Below are positions 9,355 to 17,919 of a stretch of DNA of 64,000 bases, in pieces; within the stretch, counting starts at the first letter, position 1; each line of letters opens with the position of its first letter. This stretch comes from Phytohabitans suffuscus. GTDB lineage: Bacteria; Actinomycetota; Actinomycetes; Mycobacteriales; Micromonosporaceae. The DNA is taken from positions 1 to 64,000 of the forward strand of contig NZ_AP022871.1 of the NCBI RefSeq assembly GCF_011764565.1, written 5' to 3'. A program made the translations under genes and the position numbers. Below the pieces are notes generated by a model, which was not told the DNA's origin, searched no databases, and saw nothing but the letters and a program-made list of their open reading frames with translations.

Positions 9355-10197
9355 ATGCGTGTGGTGAATACCGATCAGGCCGAGGCGTGGAACGGACCGG
9401 AGGGCGCTCACTGGGCTGACCATCACGATCGGGCCGGCGGCGTCAACAGCGTGCTGCTCGAAGAGCTCTTCCGGGTGGCCGCCATCGGCCGGCGGGACGT
9501 GGTGCTCGACATCGGATGCGGCACGGGCGACAGCACCCGGCTGGCGGCCCGGCGAGCGGTGCAGGGGCGGGCCGTGGGCATCGACCTGTCGTCGCCGATG
9601 CTTGAGCGGGCGCGGGCCGCCGCGGCGCGGGAGGGTGTGCCGAACGCGCGGTTCGACCAGGGCGACGCCCAGGTGTACGCGTTCCCGCAAGGCGGCTACG
9701 ACGTGGCGATCAGCATGTTCGGCGTCATGTTCTTCGGCGACCCGGTCGCGGCGTTCGCCAACATCGGTCGCGCGCTGCGTCCTGGCGGTCGCCTCGTCTT
9801 CGCGTGTCCCGGCGAGATGAGCCTCTGCGATTGGTACACGGTGCCGATGGCCGCGCTGGGTGGACTCGTGTCGCGGGACGGCACGGGCGCACCGCAGCCG
9901 TCCGGGATGTTCTCGCTCGCCGACCGCGCTCGCACAGCCGCTGTGCTCACGGACGCCGGCTTCGGTGGCGTGTCGCTGGAGCGGGTCGACGCCGAGCTGG
10001 AGTTCGGCGCGAACGTCGCCGAGGCGGTCGAGTTCTTCTTCGACAGCGGGCCGGTTCGCGCTTTCGCTCAGGACCATCCGGAGATCGCACCGTCGCGGGT
10101 GCGGGAGACGCTGGTGGCCGCCCTGCGGCCGTACGAGCACGGCACCGGCGTCCGCCTGAACGGTGCACATTGGATCGCCGCGGCGACGCGGGGGTGA
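9355..10197 (+). CDS. Class I SAM-dependent methyltransferase
   Basis: A 280-residue protein with a Rossmann-type methyltransferase domain. Motif I is VLDIGCGTGDSTRLA near residues 56-70. The acidic residue of motif II is in AVGIDLSSPMLERAR, followed by DQGDAQVY and the LRPGGRLVFACPGE strand. The C-terminal part (about 160-280) fits ubiquinone/menaquinone-type or small-molecule methyltransferases, but the acceptor cannot be read from sequence. GAGGTGG lies about 8 nt before ATG 9355. The gene stands alone between the GH27 gene and a convergent LysR gene, with no evident link to the PKS cluster. In 9219-9354 I see only a weak GGAGC/GCTCC inverted repeat. Confidence 0.82.
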   Translation: MRVVNTDQAEAWNGPEGAHWADHHDRAGGVNSVLLEELFRVAAIGRRDVVLDIGCGTGDSTRLAARRAVQGRAVGIDLSSPMLERARAAAAREGVPNARFDQGDAQVYAFPQGGYDVAISMFGVMFFGDPVAAFANIGRALRPGGRLVFACPGEMSLCDWYTVPMAALGGLVSRDGTGAPQPSGMFSLADRARTAAVLTDAGFGGVSLERVDAELEFGANVAEAVEFFFDSGPVRAFAQDHPEIAPSRVRETLVAALRPYEHGTGVRLNGAHWIAAATRG

Positions 10198-10341
10198 CGG
10201 GCATGCCGCCGGTGCGGCCGCGGGCGCCGCCCGCCGGTCGCGGGTCCGCTGTGGTCGCCGGCGGGTATGGCGCCGCCGGTCGGGTCGTCGCGACGACGCC
10301 GGCGGGTGGACCTGGAGAGCTCGTCGCTGGACGGCGAGCCG

Positions 10342-11295
10342 TCAGGAGTCCACGGGCTGGCGGCAGACGGCGGACAGGATCGCGATCATCGCCGTCGCCG
10401 CCGGGGCCCGGAACGGCGGTGCCGCGGCGGCGGCGTACAGGCGGCGGGGCGGCAGGGCGGGCGTCGTCGGCCGCGACACCAGATCGGGTCGTAGAACCGC
10501 CTGGGTCAACGTCGGCACGAGCATCACTCCGGCCCGCGCGGCGACCAGCGCCTGCTTGCCGTTCCAGTCGTCGCAGAAGAAGCCGATCCGCGGTGGACCG
10601 CCCAGCGCGTCGGCGATGGGCGGGATCGGCCCGAGGCAGTCCGGGAAGTCGCCCTCGATCCAGCGCTCGTCCCTCAGCTGCCGTAGCGGCACCCGTTTGC
10701 GCCGCGCCAGCGGGTGGTCGGCCGGTAGCACGACGTGCAGCCGCTCGTCGCCAAGCGGCACCAGGTCGATCCCGTCCAGCATCTCCTCGTTCAGCGAAGG
10801 CACCGAGGGGTCGTGCTTGGCCCTGCTCGGATCGGCGTACAGCTCCCACGAGGTGACGAGGGCGACGTCGATCCGGCCGTCCCGGACGGCGGGCAGCGAA
10901 CCCGCCGCGTCCGGCCGGACCAGGCTGACCGCGACGCCCGGGTGGGCCGCCGCGAAGCGCCTGATGGCCTCCGGGGTGAGCCGGGCGTTGGCGCTGGGGA
11001 ACGCCGAGACGTTCAGCTGCCCGGCCGTCAGGCTCGTGAAGGCGTACAACCGAGCCTCAAGCGCGTGCATCCGGGTCAGGATGTCGCGGGCCAGCTCGAC
11101 GGCGGCCCCGCCGGCGTGGGTGAGTCGCACGCCCCGCGGGAGCCGGCGAAACAGCGGCACACCGAGACGGCGCTCCAACCCGCCGATCTGCCGGGAGACG
11201 GCCGGCTGTGTCATGGACAGCGCCTCGCCCGCGGCCGAGAAGGAACCACGGTCGGCGACCTCGACGAGGACGCGCAACGTCCAAGTGTCGATCAT
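10342..11295 (-). CDS. LysR-family transcriptional regulator
   Basis: A 317-residue LysR-type regulator. The N-terminal winged helix-turn-helix (about 1-60) contains RGSFSAAGEALSMTQPAVSRQIGGLERRLGVPLFRR, in line with the family. Residues 90-300 form the periplasmic-binding-protein-like effector domain (QLNVSAFPSANARLTPEAIRRF...). These regulators normally act on a divergent neighbour, but here the gene follows the CBM13-GH43 gene in the same direction, 71 nt downstream, so its target is unclear. The ligand is unknown. Confidence 0.85.
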   Translation of the reverse strand: MIDTWTLRVLVEVADRGSFSAAGEALSMTQPAVSRQIGGLERRLGVPLFRRLPRGVRLTHAGGAAVELARDILTRMHALEARLYAFTSLTAGQLNVSAFPSANARLTPEAIRRFAAAHPGVAVSLVRPDAAGSLPAVRDGRIDVALVTSWELYADPSRAKHDPSVPSLNEEMLDGIDLVPLGDERLHVVLPADHPLARRKRVPLRQLRDERWIEGDFPDCLGPIPPIADALGGPPRIGFFCDDWNGKQALVAARAGVMLVPTLTQAVLRPDLVSRPTTPALPPRRLYAAAAAPPFRAPAATAMIAILSAVCRQPVDS

Positions 11296-11366
11296 GCATG
11301 CAGTTTATAGGTGTTGCTCCCGCGGGCCGGCAGCGAAGGGCAGCGGCACGGCGTTCCGGTAGGTGG

Positions 11367-13457
11367 TCAGGGTGTGGTGATGTCGAGGCGGCGGACGGTG
11401 GCGGCGCCGCCGAGGGCGGAGGTGGCGTAGTTGAAGACACCGAACCGGTAGCCCATGAAGAACTGCCAGGCGTTGTTGAGCGTGAAAGCCGGGCCGAGGC
11501 TGGTGAACGTGCTGCCGTTGGTGCTGTACGAGAACGTCGCCTGGCGCCCGGAGCCGGGTCTGATGTCCGCGCTGACGCGCAGCCAGATCCGCCCGCCGGA
11601 GATGCTCGCGGAGCCCTGTTCGCTGCCGGTCCCGGTGGTGGCCCAGCTGCTGTTCATGGTGAGACCGTTGGTCATGGAGACGCGGTAGGCGCCGTTGTCC
11701 CGGCGTACGCCGATCCAGGCCGAGGAGTCCCGCAGCATCGCCAGGCCGGCGCGGTCACCGTTGGCCATAGTGGAGTAGTCCAGCTCGACGGTGGCGGTGG
11801 AGGTGGGTCCCTGGATCCGGTGGGTGAGCGTGTTCCGGGCCGCGTACAGGTCGTTGGTCACGGTGGCGGTCCGCAGCCGCAGGCCGTTGCCGACGCTGAA
11901 CCGGGTGGTGTCCGGGTTGTGGTTCCACTCGTACTGCGGTCCCAGCGCGCTGCCGGTGAAGGTGTCCGAGCCGATCATCGGCTTGACCGGGCGGGGTGGG
12001 GCGGGGACGTCCGGGTACGGGTAGGTGGCACCCCAGCGGCCGTTGACGGTCTGCAGCACCGGCCAGTCCGACGTCCACGACACCGGCGCGAGCGCCGGGA
12101 CGCGGCCGCCCGGAAAGGCGTCCACAAAGGACATGTAGTACCACTGGCCGTTCTGCGTCTGCACGAGGCAGCCCTGGTGCGGCACTCCCCCGCCGGAGAT
12201 CGGGCCGGGTAGGTCGAGCAGCACCTGCCGCATCTCGTACGGCCCCCACGGGCTGGTCGACCGCAGCACGTACTGGCCGTTGGCCGGGCGGGTGAGCCAG
12301 ATGTAGTAGTAGCCGTTTCGCTTGTAGAAACGCGCGCCCTCGAGCGTGCCCACACTGGACGGTGTGGTGAACACCTGCTGGGTGCGGACCTGGGAGAGGC
12401 CGTCGCCGGAGAGCTGCGCGACGCTGATGTTCGAGTTGCCGTACGCCACGTACATGGTGTCGTTGCTGTCGACCAGCAGGCCGGCGTCGTAGTAGCAGTT
12501 GTTGATCCGCGACCGCTTCGTCCACGGCCCCTCCACGGTGGACGCCGTGTAGACGTAGGTGCGGTTGAACTCGGTGCAGCCGATCCAGTAGAACGTGCCG
12601 TTGCTCGGCCGGTAGTTGAACGCCGACGCCCAGATCCCCTTCACGTAGGCCCGGCCGCCGGACATGTCGTACGCGGCGTTGTCGAAGTCGAGGCTCGGCA
12701 CGGAGTGGCCGGCGAACTCCCAGTTGACCAGGTCGTACGAGCGCAGGATCGGCGCGCCCGGCGAGTAGTGCATGGTGGACGCCGAGTAGTAGTACGCGTC
12801 GCCGACGCGGATGATGTCGATGTCGGCGAAGTCCTGCCAGAGCACCGGGTTGCTGAATGCCGACGGCGAGGGCGGCGGAGTCGTCGGATCGGTGCCCCCG
12901 CCGATCGGGACCAGCTGCCACTGCTGGTTGGCGCCGCCCCAGTCGTCGTACTGCACGATGTTGCCGCCGTCGTTGGTGGCGGCGTTCTGCACCTCGACCG
13001 CCTTGCCGCTGTTGCGGTTGACCAGGCGGACGTAGCCGCCGGACGAGTCGGCGAGGCGGAACTGCTGGTTGCCGCCGTTGCCGTCGGCCCACTGCACGAT
13101 CGCGGCCCCGTTCGCCGTGGACCAGTTGTAGACGTCGAGCACCTTGCCCGAGTGCCGTGACTTCAGCCGGTAGTAGCCACCACCGGAGTCGACGAACTGC
13201 CACTGCTGCCACGCGCCGTCGTTGCGCGCCCACTGCGTGATCCGCGCTCCGTCGGTCGTGGCCTGGTTGTAGACGTCCAGCGCCTTGCCGCTGTTGCGGT
13301 TCACCAGTACGTACCACGCGCTGGTGTCCACGGTCGCGGCCGACGCCGCCGACGCGGCGACGGTCACCAGCGTGCCGCCGACGACTGTCGACGCCACCGC
13401 GGCGGCCAGGACCGTTCGCCAACTACGACGGCGCCGCCATGAGGTCCCAACCGGCAT
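11367..13457 (-). CDS. Secreted CBM13-GH43 arabinofuranosidase/xylosidase
   Basis: A 696-residue secreted enzyme. ATG 13457 is chosen over the upstream in-frame ATG 13703 because GGAGGAG lies 8 nt before it and an arginine-rich signal peptide (SWRRRRSWRTVLAAAVAST...ASAA) follows at once. Residues about 40-170 form a ricin-type CBM13 with repeated NRNSGKALDVYN-like units and QQWQF/NQQF/NQQWQL ends. The GH43 propeller starts at FSNPVLWQDFADIDII, carrying the base aspartate, with GIWASAF and the glutamate in GTLEGARFYKRNGYYYI. The C-terminal 200 residues form a concanavalin-like sandwich typical of larger GH43 enzymes. Likely acts on arabinoxylan. Two operator-like sites lie 118 and 152 nt upstream. 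Confidence 0.88.
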   Translation of the reverse strand: MPVGTSWRRRRSWRTVLAAAVASTVVGGTLVTVAASAASAATVDTSAWYVLVNRNSGKALDVYNQATTDGARITQWARNDGAWQQWQFVDSGGGYYRLKSRHSGKVLDVYNWSTANGAAIVQWADGNGGNQQFRLADSSGGYVRLVNRNSGKAVEVQNAATNDGGNIVQYDDWGGANQQWQLVPIGGGTDPTTPPPSPSAFSNPVLWQDFADIDIIRVGDAYYYSASTMHYSPGAPILRSYDLVNWEFAGHSVPSLDFDNAAYDMSGGRAYVKGIWASAFNYRPSNGTFYWIGCTEFNRTYVYTASTVEGPWTKRSRINNCYYDAGLLVDSNDTMYVAYGNSNISVAQLSGDGLSQVRTQQVFTTPSSVGTLEGARFYKRNGYYYIWLTRPANGQYVLRSTSPWGPYEMRQVLLDLPGPISGGGVPHQGCLVQTQNGQWYYMSFVDAFPGGRVPALAPVSWTSDWPVLQTVNGRWGATYPYPDVPAPPRPVKPMIGSDTFTGSALGPQYEWNHNPDTTRFSVGNGLRLRTATVTNDLYAARNTLTHRIQGPTSTATVELDYSTMANGDRAGLAMLRDSSAWIGVRRDNGAYRVSMTNGLTMNSSWATTGTGSEQGSASISGGRIWLRVSADIRPGSGRQATFSYSTNGSTFTSLGPAFTLNNAWQFFMGYRFGVFNYATSALGGAATVRRLDITTP

Positions 13458-13574
13458 CTGCGCTCCTCCTCGAACGACGCGGGACGGCGAGCCCCGCTCC
13501 TCGGGCCTGCCGTACCGCCGCGGAGCTGGTCGGCCCTGCGCGTTGAGCGGCGCCACCGCATCTGGAAGACCTGG

Positions 13575-13588
13575 TGTTAGCGTGAACA
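13575..13588. promoter_or_regulatory. Operator-like site TGTTAGCGTGAACA upstream of CBM13-GH43
   Basis: Matches the palindromic motif at 7301-7314 with one mismatch in the right half. Located 118 nt upstream of the start at 13457. Paired with a second site 21 bp further upstream. Confidence 0.55.
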
Positions 13589-13608
13589 GCGCGGCCCCGC
13601 ACATGGAC

Positions 13609-13622
13609 TGTGAACGATAACA
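13609..13622. promoter_or_regulatory. Second operator-like site TGTGAACGATAACA
   Basis: On the complementary strand this reads TGTTATCGTTCACA, the same motif in reverse. Its surroundings (cacatggact ... cgtcaagatgtg) are also found at 7387-7430, in the GH43/GH27 promoter region, suggesting a copied promoter segment. Confidence 0.5.
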
Positions 13623-13756
13623 GTGACCCTCGTCAAGATGTGCCGCGAAGGTTTCGGAACCGATCCGAGGAAGCATCCGCCAGACCCCGCGAGATGGCTC
13701 CACGCCTCGGAAAACCGTGGCGCTACGGCCTCATGCGGGTCGAAGCCAATGTGGAG

Positions 13757-14358
13757 CTAACCTCGGGGAAGCACGGTGACGGCGACGACGACACTGCCGA
13801 CGACCGTCGCCGTCATGGTGCGGGTCACGGCCTCCGCGGCGGCTCCGGCGCCCCAGTTGCCCTGCTCCAGTTCCTTGGCACGGGTGATCACGGGAGACGT
13901 CCACGGGATCTCACGGTGGAACTGTGGAAGCGTCCCGCTCCCCGAGAGCAGTGCGGCGAGCGCGGCGACACGTGCCCGCGGTGGCGCGCCGTCCACGAGG
14001 ACCTCACGGACCCCGCCGAGGAGGCGGGCGCGGCGCCCGTTCCCGCCGTCGCTCAGGGTGGTCGCGCTGAACAGTCCGAGCACCTTGCGACTGCCCCGAT
14101 GGATGTCGCCGCGCTCGACGAGCCGTTCCAGTACCGGCTCGCGCAATGGAGGGCCGATCGCCGCGAGTGCCGTCTGGACGCCCCGGGGCTTCTTGGAAAG
14201 GTAGTCCCACGCGGAGCGGAGGATGGCATCCGACGGGGCATGCCCCTCGACGGTCTCCACCTTTCCACCCCGGGCCGTCACGGTCACGTGGTCGGGGAGT
14301 CGACCTCCTTCCCCTCGGCCTGGCCGTCGACGAAGGCATCGCCGGGTCGCTGGGTCAT
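13757..14358 (-). CDS. GPP34-family protein, N-terminally shortened (frame break near 14294-14297)
   Basis: A protein of about 200 residues after one base is added to the G run at 14294-14297, which joins MTQRPGDAFVDGQAEGKEVDSP to DHVTVTARGGKVET. The C-terminal two thirds match the GPP34 (GOLPH3/Vps74-like) family common in actinobacteria. Recognisable parts are REPVLERLVERGDIHRG, RVAALAALLSGSGTL, the segment ITRAKELEQGNW and a hydrophobic Ala/Val-rich tail. The usual N-terminal part with the LAEELLLL and LGGA-type helices is missing, so the gene may be truncated or decayed. In eukaryotes the family binds phosphoinositides; the bacterial role is unknown. A perfect 20-bp tandem repeat lies immediately upstream. 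Confidence 0.6.
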
Positions 14359-14360
14359 CG

Positions 14361-14400
14361 TTCGCACCTTCCTCGCCGGCTTCGCACCTTCCTCGCCGGC
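14361..14400. repeat. Perfect 20-bp tandem duplication
   Basis: The 20-bp unit beginning TTCGCACCTT and ending CCTCGCCGGC occurs twice in direct succession (14361-14380 and 14381-14400). It lies just upstream of the shortened GPP34 gene and is probably a replication-slippage product. Confidence 0.9.
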
Positions 14401-14498
14401 ACCGATCGGGGCCCGAAGACGACCGTACCACTTAAGTACCGACTGGTACCGAAGGAGCGCGTACCACCGCGTTCCCCGGGTGCGGCGGTGTCCGGTTC

Positions 14499-16082
14499 TC
14501 AGGCGCCGAAGATGGAGTCCCAGAAGGCGCAGCGGTGCTCCACCTCGAAGGTGGTGATGGGCGTCAGGCCCGGCTGGTCCAGGCGGAGCACGACGTCGCG
14601 GGCCGGCGTGAACCGGGGCCAGGGTGCCGAGCCGGCGATGAAGCGGGACCAGAGACCCGTCATCGCGGTCGCCAGGCGCCGCTGGCCGGCCGTGCTGAGC
14701 CCTTCACCGAAACCCGGGAACAGGTACGGCAGCTCGCTGCCGTGGAACGCGGCCAGCGGCATGACGGGGTCGGTCAGGAAGGAGGGCGCGTCCGGGTCGG
14801 CGAACTCGTAGGTGTAGACGGGGACGTGACCGGAGTACAGCGTGCTGTCGTCGTACGCCGGGCAGGCGGAGAACAGGTCGGTGAGCGCCGTGGAGTACGC
14901 GACGCTGGCGTTCGGGAAGGCGGAGGCCGGGTACTCGGCCAGGATCGCGTCGGCCGCGCCGGGGATCGGGATCTGCTGGCGCAGGATGGCCGCGTAGCTG
15001 TCCGGCGTCAGCGGGGCACCGGGGATGTCGAAGAAGAGCGCGGTGAACAACCGGTACTCGTCCTGTGTGGACCCGGTGAGGATCGGCACCTGGTTGACCG
15101 CCCCGGTGCTCCACGCCCGCGCCGGATCGGTCGGCAGCACCGCCGTGCCCGTGTTCCCGGTGATCGGCAGCGCGGCGCCGGCCGGCAGGAGGGTGGTCAC
15201 CGGCAGCTGGCGCAGGCACTGTGCGGCGGTGGCCGGGTCGGCGCAGCCGACGCTGGCGGCGATGTTCGCGCCGGCGGCCTCGGCCTGGGCCAGCGGGATC
15301 GGTGCCAGCAGGCCGGTCTGCAGGCAGGTGGCGCTCTGCATGATGGCCCGCTGGAAGAGCCCGGCCGCGCTGGGCGAGGCCAGGTGCAGGCAGATGTCCT
15401 GGGAGCCGGCCGACTGCCCGGCCACCGTCACGCGGGTCGGGTCGCCGCCGAAGGCCAGGATGTTGCTCCGTACCCAGCGCAGGGCGGCCTGCTGGTCGAG
15501 CAGGCCGTAGTCGCCGCTCGCGCCGTCCGCGCTCTGCGCGGACAGCGCCGGGTGGGCGAGCCAGCCGAGCAGCCCGAGGCGGTAGTTGACGCTCACCACG
15601 ACGATGCCGCGCTCGACGAAAGCGGCCGGGTCGTAGTCGCTGCCGGCGCCGGAGAGGTTGGTGCCGCCGTGGATCCACACCAGCACCGGTCGCGGGACGG
15701 CCGACCGGGTGGCCGGGGTGGCGACGTTCAGGTACAGGCAGTCCTCGTCGGTGCTGGTGCCGCCGTTGGACTCGCCGGGCAGGAACTGGCTGGGCAGCTG
15801 CGCGCAGGGGCTGGCGGGAGCCGTCGCGTCGCGCACGCCCGTCCACGGCGTCACCGCGGCCGGCGGGCGCCAGCGCAGCGCGCCGACCGGGGGCGCGGCG
15901 TACGGTACCCCGTCGAAGTGCCGCAAGCCGCCACTGACCGACCCGCGAAGCAGGCCGCTCGCGGTGGCGACGACGGTCGGCTCGCCGGCCCGCGGCGCGG
16001 CGGCGGCCGGTGCGGCGGTCAGGGTGAGCAGGACGGCCACGGTGGCGGCGACCACGGACAGCGGCGAGCGGACAGCACCCAT
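14499..16082 (-). CDS. Secreted type-B carboxylesterase
   Basis: A 527-residue alpha/beta hydrolase of the carboxylesterase/cholinesterase (type B) family with a signal peptide (about 1-30, ending PAAAAP). The oxyanion-hole segment PVLVWIHGGTNLSG and the EDCLYLNV family signature are present. The nucleophile serine sits in VTVAGQSAGSQDI, where the usual GESAG has become GQSAG. The acidic residue is probably in STQDEYRL and the histidine in AFHGSELPYLFPG. Expected to hydrolyse carboxylic esters outside the cell. It could serve the hydrolase island (for example acetylated or feruloylated xylan) or be unrelated. It diverges from the extender-unit operon across 16083-16272. Confidence 0.85.
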   Translation of the reverse strand: MGAVRSPLSVVAATVAVLLTLTAAPAAAAPRAGEPTVVATASGLLRGSVSGGLRHFDGVPYAAPPVGALRWRPPAAVTPWTGVRDATAPASPCAQLPSQFLPGESNGGTSTDEDCLYLNVATPATRSAVPRPVLVWIHGGTNLSGAGSDYDPAAFVERGIVVVSVNYRLGLLGWLAHPALSAQSADGASGDYGLLDQQAALRWVRSNILAFGGDPTRVTVAGQSAGSQDICLHLASPSAAGLFQRAIMQSATCLQTGLLAPIPLAQAEAAGANIAASVGCADPATAAQCLRQLPVTTLLPAGAALPITGNTGTAVLPTDPARAWSTGAVNQVPILTGSTQDEYRLFTALFFDIPGAPLTPDSYAAILRQQIPIPGAADAILAEYPASAFPNASVAYSTALTDLFSACPAYDDSTLYSGHVPVYTYEFADPDAPSFLTDPVMPLAAFHGSELPYLFPGFGEGLSTAGQRRLATAMTGLWSRFIAGSAPWPRFTPARDVVLRLDQPGLTPITTFEVEHRCAFWDSIFGA

Positions 16083-16105
16083 GGCCCGGCATCATCCGCG
16101 ATCGC

Positions 16106-16175
16106 GCTAAAGCCTCGGCAAAGCCGGGCCCCGGCCCCTCGACGTTTGGTCGAGCCTTAGCGGGCCTTAAGCCTA
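16106..16175. promoter_or_regulatory. Cluster of GCTAAAGCC/GCCTTA direct repeats upstream of the extender-unit operon
   Basis: GCTAAAGCC (16106-16114) and CAAAGCC (16119-16125) place AAAGCC twice with an 11-bp period. GCCTTA recurs at 16154 and 16164, followed by GCCTA at 16171. Direct repeats at about one helical turn are the usual form of SARP operators, and a SARP gene is present at 43043. Related boxes lie at 40384, 43979 and 48621. Binding is inferred only. Confidence 0.5.
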
Positions 16176-16272
16176 TACGGCGAGATTGGCCACGCTCCGC
16201 GCCACGGTCATCGGCAGTGTCCGGACCAGGGTGGCCGCGCTATTCGGGATCGTCCTCAAGCGAGGAGGCGAC

Positions 16273-16539
16273 GTGCCGGACGACCAGACCCTACGCAAGC
16301 TCGTCACGTTCATCGACGAGACGCTCTGCCCCCAGGAGATGGAGGAGCCGATCCGGCCGGACACGCCCCTGTTGGAGCTCGGCATCCTCGACTCGCTGAA
16401 GACCGCGATCCTGCTCAACTTCATCCGCGACGCCCTCGGGGTCGTGGTGCCGCCCAAGGACCTCAGCGCCCGCAACTTCAAGAACCCCGCGGCCATCGCC
16501 GCGATGGTCGACCAGCTCAGCGCAGCGCCCAGCCGCTAG
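16273..16539 (+). CDS. Free-standing acyl/peptidyl carrier protein
   Basis: An 88-residue carrier protein. The phosphopantetheine serine is in LLELGILDSLKTAILLNF, and a helix-rich C-terminus (DALGVVVPPKDLSARNFKN) completes the four-helix fold. GTG 16273 is preferred because GAGGAGG lies 4-10 nt before it; an upstream ATG (16186) would add 29 residues with no homology. It is the first gene of an operon and lies 26 nt ahead of a flavin-dependent halogenase. Several halogenases of this class act on acyl groups tethered to carrier proteins, so this protein is probably the substrate carrier for that enzyme. No adenylation enzyme that would load it is seen in the window. Confidence 0.85.
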   Translation: MPDDQTLRKLVTFIDETLCPQEMEEPIRPDTPLLELGILDSLKTAILLNFIRDALGVVVPPKDLSARNFKNPAAIAAMVDQLSAAPSR

Positions 16540-16565
16540 ACCGCGACCTGGCTACGGAGGAATCG

Positions 16566-17918
16566 ATGGAAGCTGACTACGATGTCGCCGTCGTGGGCGG
16601 TGGCCCGGCGGGCGCGGTGACCGCCTCCTATCTCGCGCGGGCCGGGTTGTCGGTCGTGGTGCTGGAGTCGGAGATGTTCCCCCGGCCGCACGTGGGCGAG
16701 TCACTCATCCCGGCCACCACGCCGGTGCTGCTGGAGATCGGCGCGATGCCGGCGATCGAGGAGGCCGGCTTCCCGAAGAAGTTCGGCGCCGCCTGGACCT
16801 CGGCCGAGTCGCGGACCGTACCGCACAACGGCTTCACCGGGCTCTACTACGGCTTCTCGGCCGCCGAGATCAACTTCGTCGAGCGGGACCAGCCGGACGT
16901 CGACCGCGACCACACGTTCCATGTGGACCGTGGCCAGTTCGACCTCATCCTGCTCAAGCACGCGCAGGAGTGCGGCGCCACGGTCTTCACCGGTGCCCGG
17001 GTGCTCAAAGTGGACCTCGACGACCCGGCCGGCGCGCGGCTGACCGCCCGGTTCGGCCCGCGCGAGGTGGACCTCACCGCCGGCATGGTGGTGGACGCGT
17101 CGGGCCGGCAGACGCTGCTCGGGCGGCAGCTGCGGACGAAGGTGATGGACCCGGTGTTCGGGCAGTACGCCCTCCACACCTGGTTCGAGGGGCTGGACCG
17201 CGGGGCCGCGGCGCCGTACCCGACCAAGAAGGACGACTACATCTTCGTCCACTTCCTGCCCATCCAGGACACCTGGGTCTGGCAGATCCCGATCACGGAC
17301 ACGATCACCAGCATCGGCGTCGTCACGCAGAAGGACCGGTTCGCCGAGGCCAATGTGGACCGTGAGGCGTTCTTCTGGGACTTCGTGTCGAGCCGGCCGG
17401 AGCTGCACGACGCGCTCAGGAAGGCCAAGCGGATCCGGCCGTTCAAGCCCGAGGGCGACTACAGCTACCTGATGAAGGAGATCTGCGGCGACCGGTACGT
17501 CCTGGTCGGCGACGCGGCCCGGTTCGTGGATCCGATCTTCTCCAGCGGCGTGAGCATCGCGATGAACAGCGGCCGCATCGCCGCCAAGGCCATCATCGCC
17601 GCCCGCGAGCAGGGCAAGCCGTTCACCAAGGACGTGTTCGCCGAGTTCGAGCGGAAGATGCGCCGCGCGACGAAGTACTGGTACGAGTTCATCTCGGTGT
17701 ACTACCGGTTGAACATCCTGTTCACCGCGTTCGTCCAGGACCCGCGGTACCGGATCGGCGTGCTCAAGCTGCTCCAGGGCGACGTGTACGACGAGGACGA
17801 GCCGACCACCCTGAACGCGATGAAGGAGATGGTCAAGGCGGTCGAGGACGACCCGGAACACCTGTGGCACAGGTACCTGGGCACGCTGCGGGCCCCGATG
17901 GTCGCGCCGTCGAGCTGA
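16566..17918 (+). CDS. Flavin-dependent halogenase (carrier-protein-substrate type)
   Basis: A 450-residue FAD protein. The FAD motif GGGPAGA is at residues 11-17. GESLIPATTPVL follows at about 45, and a lysine pair in FPKKFGAAW sits where halogenases hold the catalytic lysine that handles hypohalous acid. The halogenase hallmark W-x-W-x-I-P is present as WVWQIP near residue 239. GDAARFVDPIFSSGVS is the second FAD-binding motif. The C-terminal segment (KYWYEFISVYYRLN ... DPEHLWHRYLG) fits the CmlS/CndH-like branch rather than tryptophan halogenases. GGAGGA precedes ATG 16566. The stop is one base before the CCR start. A non-halogenating oxidase role remains possible, since some relatives with this motif do not halogenate. 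A flavin reductase is not encoded nearby. Confidence 0.82.
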   Translation: MEADYDVAVVGGGPAGAVTASYLARAGLSVVVLESEMFPRPHVGESLIPATTPVLLEIGAMPAIEEAGFPKKFGAAWTSAESRTVPHNGFTGLYYGFSAAEINFVERDQPDVDRDHTFHVDRGQFDLILLKHAQECGATVFTGARVLKVDLDDPAGARLTARFGPREVDLTAGMVVDASGRQTLLGRQLRTKVMDPVFGQYALHTWFEGLDRGAAAPYPTKKDDYIFVHFLPIQDTWVWQIPITDTITSIGVVTQKDRFAEANVDREAFFWDFVSSRPELHDALRKAKRIRPFKPEGDYSYLMKEICGDRYVLVGDAARFVDPIFSSGVSIAMNSGRIAAKAIIAAREQGKPFTKDVFAEFERKMRRATKYWYEFISVYYRLNILFTAFVQDPRYRIGVLKLLQGDVYDEDEPTTLNAMKEMVKAVEDDPEHLWHRYLGTLRAPMVAPSS

Positions 17919-17919
17919 C

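Noticed and set aside
16566..17918. Geranylgeranyl-reductase-like or plain FAD monooxygenase
   Set aside because: The W-x-W-x-I-P motif, lysine after the GESLIP segment and the YWYEFISVYYRLN tail fit flavin-dependent halogenases better, though activity is unproven.
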